Positions 45,022-52,966 of a stretch of DNA of 64,000 nt are shown piece after piece; positions within the stretch are counted from its first letter, which is position 1; each line of letters starts with the position of its first letter. The stretch is from the NCBI RefSeq assembly GCF_900187425.1, contig NZ_FYDJ01000020.1, positions 30,661 through 94,660 of the forward strand, in the 5' to 3' direction. The notes under the pieces are model-generated. The model was not told the DNA's origin. It did no database searches and saw only the letters and a program-made list of their open reading frames with translations. Source of the stretch: Pseudomonas sp. Irchel s3h14 (GTDB lineage Bacteria > Pseudomonadota > Gammaproteobacteria > Pseudomonadales > Pseudomonadaceae). Made by a program: the position numbers and the translations under genes.

Positions 45022-45144
45022 GGCCGTTATCTGGCTGCATTCTTGCAACATCGGGATTGGACCTCTTTATCGAGGGGTTCAATCCTGCCTGCCTACCCGG
45101 TGAACAGGTTTTATCCAATAACAAGACCTGACCAAGGAGGCCTC

Positions 45145-46308
45145 GTGATCGACGGGCAACCGCTCGCCTGCTTTCAACCCTTCATTGATACCGCCACCGG
45201 CCGTATCGCTGGCGTCGAGGCACTGGGAAGATTGCGCCAGGCCGACGGTCAACTGGCCTCGGTGGGGCCGCTGTTCGCCGACCCGCGAACGCCCGCCATC
45301 GCGCTCCGTCGTCTGGACCGCCAGATCCGCGATAACGCGCTGAGCCGCCTGCATGAAGCGCCCTCGGACTGGTTTCTGAGCCTGAACATATCGCCACGCT
45401 GGATCAACCGCTTGCGGCAGGGCCAAGCTCTACCAAGCCTCAAGCAATTGAGCAGGCACAACGTCGATCCACAACGCATTGTCTTCGAGATCACCGAATT
45501 GGGAGGCGATATTCAGCGCCTGGCCGACGTCGTGGCGCGCTACCGACAGGCCGGTGCGAGGATCGCCATCGATGATTTTGGTGCCGGCTACTCTCAGCTT
45601 GATCGCGTACTCGCGCTGCAACCGGACATTCTCAAACTCGACATGCGCTTGTTCCAGGCCGCGGCGTTAGGTGGGCCGAGCAGCGACGTGGTCAAGGCCC
45701 TGGCGCAAATGGCGGAGAAAACCGGTTGCTGGATCATCGCCGAAGGGGTGGAAACCGAGGCTCAACTGAGTTTTGCCCTGGAGTGTGGTTCGCGCTACGT
45801 TCAGGGTTTTCTGTTCGCCCGGGCACAAACCGGTTTTTTTGCCACGGACGCCTTTGTCGAGCGCTTCGCGCAACTGCGTCAGCGCTATGTTCAGCAGAAG
45901 CTGGCTGAGCGCGGTCGCCTGATGATCATGCGCCAGCAACTCAGCGAGCTGATGACCATCCTGCAAGCATGGGCTCAAGCCCGAGCCCCACTCAGCGCCT
46001 TGCCACAACTGGATGCATTTCCCTGGCTGCTGCGCTTCTACCAATGCGACCGCCACGGCACGCAGCTGACGCCCAACCTTGAATGGCGCAACAACGGTTG
46101 GGAGGCCGACAATCGCTACCTGGGCCACAACTGGTCATGGCGCCCCTACTTCTATCACCTGCTGGCAGAGGGTTGGGATGAACGAAGACTGACGCTCTCC
46201 AATACTTACCGCGACGCCACCAGCAACCAGTATTGCCTCACCGCCGGGCAATTTTTCGACAACGGCGAGCGACTGCTGCTCATCGATATCGACGCCGCCG
46301 GGCTGTAG
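45145..46308 (+). CDS. EAL-domain c-di-GMP phosphodiesterase with C-terminal Cache-like domain
   Basis: 387 residues. The EAL domain (1-250) has EALGR (Glu25), Asn in LNIS, FEITELGG, IDDFGAGYSQ, LKLD, IAEGVETEAQL and YVQGFLFA, so it looks catalytically complete for c-di-GMP hydrolysis. Residues ~265-387 form a second domain with features of a small Cache/PDC fold (WSWRPYFYHLL, SNTYRDATSN, FDNGERLLLIDID). GTG at 45145 has AAGGAGG four bases upstream, better than earlier starts. The stop codon lies inside a REP element. Confidence 0.87.
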   Translation: MIDGQPLACFQPFIDTATGRIAGVEALGRLRQADGQLASVGPLFADPRTPAIALRRLDRQIRDNALSRLHEAPSDWFLSLNISPRWINRLRQGQALPSLKQLSRHNVDPQRIVFEITELGGDIQRLADVVARYRQAGARIAIDDFGAGYSQLDRVLALQPDILKLDMRLFQAAALGGPSSDVVKALAQMAEKTGCWIIAEGVETEAQLSFALECGSRYVQGFLFARAQTGFFATDAFVERFAQLRQRYVQQKLAERGRLMIMRQQLSELMTILQAWAQARAPLSALPQLDAFPWLLRFYQCDRHGTQLTPNLEWRNNGWEADNRYLGHNWSWRPYFYHLLAEGWDERRLTLSNTYRDATSNQYCLTAGQFFDNGERLLLIDIDAAGL

Positions 46309-46395
46309 GAGCCGAGCTTGCTCGCGATGACGGCAGTTCATTCGATATTGCAACGCCTGATACACCGCCATCGCCGGCAAGCCGTGCTCCTACAG
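46304..46395. repeat. Inverted REP pair overlapping a stop codon
   Basis: TGTAGGAGCCGAGCTTGCTCGC near 46305 and its imperfect inverse (GGCAAGCCGTGCTCCTACAG) ending at 46395. The EAL gene's TAG (46306-46308) is part of the repeat. Confidence 0.8.
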
Positions 46396-46477
46396 GTGTG
46401 TGCGTGCTTTTCGCTTGCAGGTCCGGACGCGAACCCGGAAGCTTAAGCGATCAAACACCTGACGGAGAGAACCCGCC

Positions 46478-47806
46478 TTGGATTGGCAAACCCTGCTTAC
46501 CCGCGAACGCCTCGGAAAGCCTCTGCACAGCCCGGAAGAACTCGGCCGCAGCCCTTTTCACAAAGACCACGACCGGATCATTTTCTCGGGCGCGTTTCGC
46601 CGCCTCGGGCGCAAGACCCAGGTCCATCCGGTCACCAGCAACGATCATATCCACACGCGCCTGACCCACTCGCTGGAAGTCAGCTGCGTTGGCCGTTCGC
46701 TGGGCATGCGCGTTGGCGAAACCATCCGCAGCGCCCTGCCTGACTGGTGCGAGCCCAGCGACCTGGGCATGGTGGTGCAATCGGCTTGCCTGGCCCATGA
46801 CATTGGCAATCCGCCCTTCGGCCATTCCGGCGAAGACGCGATTCGCCACTGGTTCCAGCAGGCCGCCGGCCGTGGCTGGCTGGATGCAATGAGCGAAGTC
46901 GAACGTAATGACTTCCTCAATTTCGAAGGCAATGCCCAAGGCTTCCGGGTACTCACCCAGCTGGAGTATCACCAGTTCGACGGCGGCACCCGGCTGACCT
47001 ACGCCACACTGGGTACTTATCTGAAGTACCCATGGACGGCAAAACACGCGGATTCACTGGGCTACAAGAAACACAAGTTCGGCTGCTATCAGAGCGAATT
47101 GCCGCTACTGGAACAAATCGCCCATAAACTCGGCCTGCCGCAACTCGAGGAACAGCGTTGGGCTCGCCATCCGCTGGTGTATCTGATGGAGGCTGCCGAT
47201 GACATCTGCTACGCGCTGATCGATCTGGAAGACGGTCTGGAAATGGAGTTGCTGGAGTACGCCGAAGTCGAGTCCCTGTTGCTGGACCTTGTGGGTGACG
47301 ATCTGCCGGAAACCTATCGCCAGCTTGGTCCACTGGATTCGCGCCGGCGCAAACTGGCGATCCTGCGAGGCAAAGCCATTGAACACCTGACCAACGCCGC
47401 AGCACGGGCCTTTGTCGAACAACAGGACGCGTTGCTGGCCGGCACGCTGCCCGGTGATCTGGTGGAGCACATGCACGGCCCTGCCAAGCGTTGCGTCCTG
47501 AATGCGAAGGACATGGCGCGGAAAAAAATCTTCCAGGACAAGCGCAAGACCCTGCATGAAATCGGCGCCTACACCACGCTGGAAATCCTGCTCAACGCCT
47601 TCTGCGGCGCGGCACTGGAACAGCACAACGGTCGAACGCCGTCTTTCAAGAGTCGCCGGGTCCTCGACCTGTTGGCTAACAATGCGCCCGATCCTCACGG
47701 CCCATTGCACGCCTCGTTTCTACGGATGATTGATTTCATCGCCGGCATGACCGACAGCTATGCCAGCGAAATGGCGCTGGAGATGACCGGTCGTTCGAGC
47801 CACTGA
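46478..47806 (+). CDS. dgt: dGTPase-like triphosphohydrolase
   Basis: 442 residues of the HD superfamily: THSLEV (metal His), HDIGNPPFGHSGE (HD motif), and YLMEAADDICYALIDLEDG. It removes tripolyphosphate from dNTPs, influencing nucleotide pools and phage resistance. TTG start at 46478 with GGAGAG upstream. The length fits type 2 dGTPase-like proteins rather than the longer E. coli Dgt. Confidence 0.9.
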   Translation: MDWQTLLTRERLGKPLHSPEELGRSPFHKDHDRIIFSGAFRRLGRKTQVHPVTSNDHIHTRLTHSLEVSCVGRSLGMRVGETIRSALPDWCEPSDLGMVVQSACLAHDIGNPPFGHSGEDAIRHWFQQAAGRGWLDAMSEVERNDFLNFEGNAQGFRVLTQLEYHQFDGGTRLTYATLGTYLKYPWTAKHADSLGYKKHKFGCYQSELPLLEQIAHKLGLPQLEEQRWARHPLVYLMEAADDICYALIDLEDGLEMELLEYAEVESLLLDLVGDDLPETYRQLGPLDSRRRKLAILRGKAIEHLTNAAARAFVEQQDALLAGTLPGDLVEHMHGPAKRCVLNAKDMARKKIFQDKRKTLHEIGAYTTLEILLNAFCGAALEQHNGRTPSFKSRRVLDLLANNAPDPHGPLHASFLRMIDFIAGMTDSYASEMALEMTGRSSH

Positions 47807-47977
47807 TCAGATCTGGGTGATCAGCCATTACGCCGCCTGCAATGGTTGATTTGCCTCTCAAACCCCAAGTGCACTCAACATTCGCCGAATCCCCCTACAA
47901 CATGCGCTGAGCTAACTGATCGATTATTCGGTAACCTCGCGAAATAATCTCGCTTCCTTCAGCTCGACAGAAGAAGC

Positions 47978-48382
47978 GTGAATACTCCTATGTTCAAAGA
48001 CGATCTGCGCATCTTGCTGGTGGAAGATCATCCCTTCCAACTCCGTGCGACTCAATATCTGCTTGAGAGTTACGGTTTCACCCAACTGACCACCACCGAC
48101 AGTGCCGATGGCGCCTTGCAACAAATGCTCAAGGCTGTGCAACCGTTTGATATTCTTTTGTGCGATCAATGTCTGCCCGACCTCTGCGGGCTTGATCTGG
48201 TCGAATTCGCCAGCCACCGGGGAATGATTAGACAGGCAATACTGTTAAGCAGCCTGACATCCGCCGAACTGGATGAACTTGAAAAAAAGGCCAACGAACA
48301 CGGACTGCCATTATTGGGATACTTGATCAAACCACTGAAACAATCCGAATTTAGAAACTTATTGACCTTGGCCTCATTGTAA
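47978..48382 (+). CDS. Stand-alone receiver resembling the RocR receiver, without an EAL domain
   Basis: 134 residues: a single receiver domain with LLVEDHPFQ, phospho-Asp63 (LLCDQCLPD) and Lys118 (LIKPL). Compared by eye with RocR of P. aeruginosa, whose EAL-linked receiver has DEPFQ, ICDLQMS and GKPFS at the same places, this looks like the same receiver class ending before the EAL domain. No EAL remnant follows. It lies upstream of a RocA-like regulator and a RocS-like kinase. It probably competes for phosphate or binds a partner. GTG start 47978 (or ATG 47990). Confidence 0.8.
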   Translation: MNTPMFKDDLRILLVEDHPFQLRATQYLLESYGFTQLTTTDSADGALQQMLKAVQPFDILLCDQCLPDLCGLDLVEFASHRGMIRQAILLSSLTSAELDELEKKANEHGLPLLGYLIKPLKQSEFRNLLTLASL

Positions 48383-48637
48383 AAAACCGCATAACAAACG
48401 CACTAAAAATTCAGCCCGAACACAACTAAAAACTTACAATTAAATACTTACAACCTCTCGACTAACTATCAACAACCTTTACCCTTCTTCATAAAAAACC
48501 TAGTTGATACGTAGTCCCATTCTTCTTCAGCTGTAGGATTATTCCTATATTGCCGCTGCAGGTCCGTCAGCTCATGCGTCGCCTCAACTATCTGAGCTAA
48601 GGTGCGCGCTTTATTAGAGCGCGTATGGGATTTGATT
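48383..48637. promoter_or_regulatory. AT-rich promoter region with a BvgA-like inverted heptad
   Basis: TAGGATT/ATTCCTA at 48534-48547 is an inverted pair of heptads, each within one base of the BvgA consensus (A/T)TTC(C/T)TA. It lies 90-104 bases before the RocA-like gene start and may be an autoregulatory site. The rest of the gap holds no gene. Confidence 0.55.
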
Positions 48638-49264
48638 ATGAACTCCGTTTTTATTGTCGACGATCACCCGGTTATCCGCCTTGCCGTCAGAATGTTGCTT
48701 GAACATGAAGGTTACAAAGTCGTCGGCGAAACTGATAATGGGGTCGACGCCATGCAGATGGTTCGCGAATGCATGCCTGATCTGGTCATTCTCGACATCA
48801 GCATTCCAAAACTGGATGGACTGGAGGTTCTCGCCCGTTTCAACGCAATGAGTACCCGCCTGAAAACATTGGTATTAACAGCACAGTGCCCAACACTTTT
48901 TGGTATTCGCTGCATGCAATCCGGCGCATCGGGGTATGTGTGCAAACAGGAAGACCTGAGTGAACTGGTCAGTGCTATAAAAGCCGTATTGTCAGGTTAC
49001 AACTATTTCCCAAGCCAGGCATTGAATCCTGTTCGCTGTGATGACGCGCGTTTCGCCGACCTGGAACTGTTCAAGTCAGTCAATGACCGGGAACTGATGG
49101 TATTGCAACTCTTTGCCCAAGGACGCACCAACAAGGAAATCGCCAAAGGCATGTTTCTGAGCAACAAGACTGTCAGTACTTATAAAAAACGCCTCATGCA
49201 AAAACTCAAAGCCAAATCCCTTGTTGAACTCATCGATATGGCAAAACGTAACGCGTTAGTGTGA
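48638..49264 (+). CDS. BvgA/RocA-like LuxR-type response regulator
   Basis: 208 residues. Receiver: VDDHPVIRLAV (Asp8-Asp9), Asp53 (LDISIPKLDG) and Lys103 (VCKQEDL). HTH (about 145-205): VNDRELMVLQLFAQGRTNKEIAKGMFL, typical of the BvgA/EvgA/RocA1 group. GGGA lies upstream of the ATG at 48638. Its last codons overlap the sequence leading into the kinase gene, so the two form an operon. Confidence 0.88.
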   Translation: MNSVFIVDDHPVIRLAVRMLLEHEGYKVVGETDNGVDAMQMVRECMPDLVILDISIPKLDGLEVLARFNAMSTRLKTLVLTAQCPTLFGIRCMQSGASGYVCKQEDLSELVSAIKAVLSGYNYFPSQALNPVRCDDARFADLELFKSVNDRELMVLQLFAQGRTNKEIAKGMFLSNKTVSTYKKRLMQKLKAKSLVELIDMAKRNALV

Positions 49265-49272
49265 GGAACAGG

Positions 49273-52200
49273 ATGCCCAGTCGTATAAAGGATTATCTGA
49301 CACTCATGGCCGTCGGTTTATGCCTGACCACCTCAGTGGCCGCGGCGCAGACCGTCAGCGAGCACTACACCCTGATGAGTCGCTCGATGGCCGGACACCA
49401 GGAAGTCCAACTGGATAAATCACAACGACAATGGATTGAGAATAAACAGGAACTGATCCTTGGCACGTCAGCCCCGGACTACCCCCCTTTCGACCTGACC
49501 ATCAGTGGTGACGACTACGAAGGTTTTACTGCCGATTACGCAGGTATCCTTGGCAAAACCACCGGTTTGCCAATCAAGGTTCTGCGCTTTGCGTCCCGGG
49601 AGGCCGCGATCGAGGCACTCGAAAGCGGCGAGATCGATTTGCTGGGCACCGCCAATGGATTCGAAGCTCACAACGCTGACATCGTACTTTCCACACCCTA
49701 CGCCGTAGACCAACCGGTTCTGGTGACACGCGAAGGAGAAACCAGATCCTTGACCGATGGCCTGTCCGGTCTCCGGCTGAGCATGGTGTATCACTATTTG
49801 CCGCTGAAGGAGGTCAAGGCCATGTATCCGGGGGCGATCATCACGTCCTTTCCGTCCTACCAGAATGCGATCAATGCCGTTGCCTTCGATCAAGCCGACG
49901 TTTTTCTGGGTGACACCATTTCCACCCATTACATGATCAACAAGGGGTATCTCAACAACATCCGCATGGCCAACTTCGGCAAACACGAAGCCCACGGTTT
50001 CAGCTTTGCCGTGCACAAGGACAACCTGCAACTGCTCGGGATCATCAACGCAATGCTCATGGCCGTGCCCACCAGCGAACGAGACAACATCGCCAAACGC
50101 TGGAGTGCAGGCAGTGACATGCTTCTCACCGATCAAAAACTGCAACTCACCCACAACGAGGAACGCTGGCTGGCGCAACACCCGGTAGTGCGTGTGGTGG
50201 TCAATGAGGCTTTTGCGCCGCTGACGTTTTTCGACAGTGATGGCAACTTTCGTGGGGTTACCGCAGACTTGCTCGAGCTGATCAGATTGCGCACCGGTTT
50301 GCGCTTCGACGTCCGTCGCAGCCGCAGTGATGACGAGATGATCGAGCAGATCACGGACAATAAGGCCGACTTGATCGCCGCCCTGCTCCCCAGCGCCCAA
50401 CGTGAAATGACGCTGAACTTCACCCGCCCCTATCTGCAAAACTCCTTTGTCCTGTTGACTCGCAAAGCCGCCGACAGCCCGACAAGCCTTGCGCAGTTGC
50501 AGGACAAACGCCTGGCAATTGCCCAAGGCAATCCCCTGGTGGATTACCTGCGCAGCGAGTTCCCGCGGATCAGGCTGATTGAAACCCCGGACGCGTTCAG
50601 CGCCGTGGAGTTGCTGGCCGAGGGCAAGGCAGAAGGTGCGGTGAATTCTCTGGTGATTGCCAACTACTTCATCTCATCGCAGCTCTTCGAGCACACCCTT
50701 CAAATCAGTACCACCATCGGCACCCGGCAGGCCGCGTTTTCCCTGGCCACAGGCCGGGAAGCCAAAGAACTGAACACCATCCTCAACAAGGCGCTGCTGA
50801 GCATTGCGCCGGAAGAACTGGGGATCATCAACAGCCGCTGGCGCGGCTATTCGGCGTCCTCGCAAAGTACCTGGCGCAACTATCACCGACTGTTCTACCA
50901 AATCGTCATTGGTGCCGGGGTGCTGCTGCTGATTTCCGTTGCCTGGAACGCTTACATGCGTCGCCAGATAAAGCAGCGTCAGGCAGCCGAGCGCGCATTG
51001 AACGATCAACTCGAATTCATGCGATCACTGGTCAACGGGACGCCTCATCCCATCTACGTGCGCGATCGTCAGGGACTGCTGCAAAGCTGCAACGACAGTT
51101 ACCTGGAAGCCTTCTGTGCGAAACGTGAAGACGTCATCGGCAAAGGCGTCATGCAAGCCAACATGAGCAATGCGTTCGAAGCCCGGGAGTATCAGGCCGA
51201 TTACCAACGCGTCGTAGCCGAGGGCATACCGCTGATCCTCGATCGCGCGCTGCACATCGGCGACCGCAGACTGACGATTTACCACTGGATTCTTCCCTAC
51301 CGTGATTCGAGCGGTGAAGTACAAGGCATTATTGGCGGCTGGATCGACATCAGCGAACGGCGGCAACTGTTCGATGATCTGCGCTATGCCAAAGAGCGTG
51401 CCGATGAAGCCAACCGAGCCAAAACCACTTTTCTGGCGACCATGAGCCATGAGATCCGCACTCCGATGAATGCGGTCATCGGCATGCTCGAGCTCACCCT
51501 GAAACGCATCGATCATGAGCACCCGGATCGCCCGGCCATCGATGTGGCATACAACTCGGCGAAGGACCTGCTGGAGCTGATCGGGGACATTCTCGACATT
51601 GCCCGGATTGAATCCGGACGCTTGAGCCTGAGCCCTGAACGGGTCAAACCAAGTGAAATCGTGGCCTCGGTGGTGCGAGTCTTCGATGGACTGGCGCGCC
51701 AGAAAAGTCTCCGGCTGCTGCTGGAATTCCGCCCTGCCAATCCGGGGTTTGATGTCCTGTTGGACCCGATGCGCTTCAAGCAGGTGCTGTCCAACCTGGT
51801 GAGCAACGCCATCAAGTTTACGGAGCACGGCCAAATCAGGATCATCGTCGACCTGCAGCCGGCCGCCGAGCCTGAGCGGGTCAGGATGCTGTTGCAGGTT
51901 CACGACAGCGGCATAGGGATCAGTGAACAGGATCAGCGGCGGTTGTTCGAACCTTTTGCTCAGGCCGATCACTCCGGGCAGTCCGCCAGAGGCGGCGCGG
52001 GGCTTGGACTGGTGATCAGCCGCAGCCTGTGCGAAATGATGGGCGGCAGCCTGCAATTGAGCAGCCAGCCGGGTGTCGGCACTCAAGTCGAGGTGTCGTT
52101 GCACCTGGCAACATTGCCACTCGAACAGATGCCGGAGACTGCTGAAGCGCAAATCCGCACCACGAAGACCCCGTTGAATGTTCTGGTGGTCGACGATCAC

Positions 52201-52917
52201 CCCGCCAATCGCTTGCTCATGTGCCAGCAACTGGCGTTTCTGGGCCACCGATTCAGCGTCGCGCCGGATGGCCAGGCGGGATTTCAGGCATGGGAAGCCG
52301 AGCCGTTCGATCTGGTGATTGTCGATTGCAACATGCCGATCATGAACGGATACGAACTGGCCCGCGCCATTCGCCGACATGAACTACAAACGCACCGCCC
52401 GCCCTGTACCGTGCTGGGTTTTACCGCCAATGCACAACCGGAAGAAATACAACGCTGCAAACAAGCCGGGATGGACGACTGCCTGTTCAAGCCCCTTACC
52501 CTGACAGCCTTGAGTCAGTGGTTTGAAGGAATCAGGCCAATCGCCCACGATCCCGCGTTCAGCCTGCAAGGGTTGCGTCTTTTGACCGGCGGAGATCCGG
52601 TCCTGGACCAGCGACTGTTGACCGAACTGTTGAACAGCAACCGTCTGGATCGACAAGAACTGCTGGCGCTGTCCCCCTCCAAAGAACCTCAGCCATTTCT
52701 CGACGTCGCCCACAAAATCAAGGGCGCCGCGCGAATTGTCCAGGCGTCCCGGGTGATCGACAGCTGCGAGGCGCTGGAAAAAGCCTGCCATGAAGTGTTT
52801 CATCACGACGAAGTGGCCGATTGCAGCAAGGCTATAGAGCGCGCCATGCTCGAATTGGAGCAAGCATTGCAGCAACAGATCGGCCAAAACGACAAAAGCA
52901 GAATGACAGAGCCTTAA
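49273..52917 (+). CDS. BvgS/RocS-like unorthodox hybrid sensor kinase
   Basis: 1214 residues: signal peptide, two periplasmic solute-binding (Venus flytrap) domains (about 50-265 and 290-515), a membrane helix (~540-562), a PAS domain (~600-700), HisKA with MSHEIRTP (His726), HATPase, a receiver (phospho-Asp1018) and an HPt domain (His1147 in DVAHKIKGA). This is the His-Asp-His phosphorelay of BvgS and of P. aeruginosa RocS1/RocS2. ATG at 49273 has AGGAACAGG upstream; a GTG four codons earlier overlaps the regulator gene. A c-di-GMP phosphodiesterase gene follows in the same direction. Confidence 0.9.
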   Translation: MPSRIKDYLTLMAVGLCLTTSVAAAQTVSEHYTLMSRSMAGHQEVQLDKSQRQWIENKQELILGTSAPDYPPFDLTISGDDYEGFTADYAGILGKTTGLPIKVLRFASREAAIEALESGEIDLLGTANGFEAHNADIVLSTPYAVDQPVLVTREGETRSLTDGLSGLRLSMVYHYLPLKEVKAMYPGAIITSFPSYQNAINAVAFDQADVFLGDTISTHYMINKGYLNNIRMANFGKHEAHGFSFAVHKDNLQLLGIINAMLMAVPTSERDNIAKRWSAGSDMLLTDQKLQLTHNEERWLAQHPVVRVVVNEAFAPLTFFDSDGNFRGVTADLLELIRLRTGLRFDVRRSRSDDEMIEQITDNKADLIAALLPSAQREMTLNFTRPYLQNSFVLLTRKAADSPTSLAQLQDKRLAIAQGNPLVDYLRSEFPRIRLIETPDAFSAVELLAEGKAEGAVNSLVIANYFISSQLFEHTLQISTTIGTRQAAFSLATGREAKELNTILNKALLSIAPEELGIINSRWRGYSASSQSTWRNYHRLFYQIVIGAGVLLLISVAWNAYMRRQIKQRQAAERALNDQLEFMRSLVNGTPHPIYVRDRQGLLQSCNDSYLEAFCAKREDVIGKGVMQANMSNAFEAREYQADYQRVVAEGIPLILDRALHIGDRRLTIYHWILPYRDSSGEVQGIIGGWIDISERRQLFDDLRYAKERADEANRAKTTFLATMSHEIRTPMNAVIGMLELTLKRIDHEHPDRPAIDVAYNSAKDLLELIGDILDIARIESGRLSLSPERVKPSEIVASVVRVFDGLARQKSLRLLLEFRPANPGFDVLLDPMRFKQVLSNLVSNAIKFTEHGQIRIIVDLQPAAEPERVRMLLQVHDSGIGISEQDQRRLFEPFAQADHSGQSARGGAGLGLVISRSLCEMMGGSLQLSSQPGVGTQVEVSLHLATLPLEQMPETAEAQIRTTKTPLNVLVVDDHPANRLLMCQQLAFLGHRFSVAPDGQAGFQAWEAEPFDLVIVDCNMPIMNGYELARAIRRHELQTHRPPCTVLGFTANAQPEEIQRCKQAGMDDCLFKPLTLTALSQWFEGIRPIAHDPAFSLQGLRLLTGGDPVLDQRLLTELLNSNRLDRQELLALSPSKEPQPFLDVAHKIKGAARIVQASRVIDSCEALEKACHEVFHHDEVADCSKAIERAMLELEQALQQQIGQNDKSRMTEP

Positions 52918-52966
52918 CTATGCTTGGACGCTGAGCAGTGTGTTAACCATCATGGAGAGACCCGCA

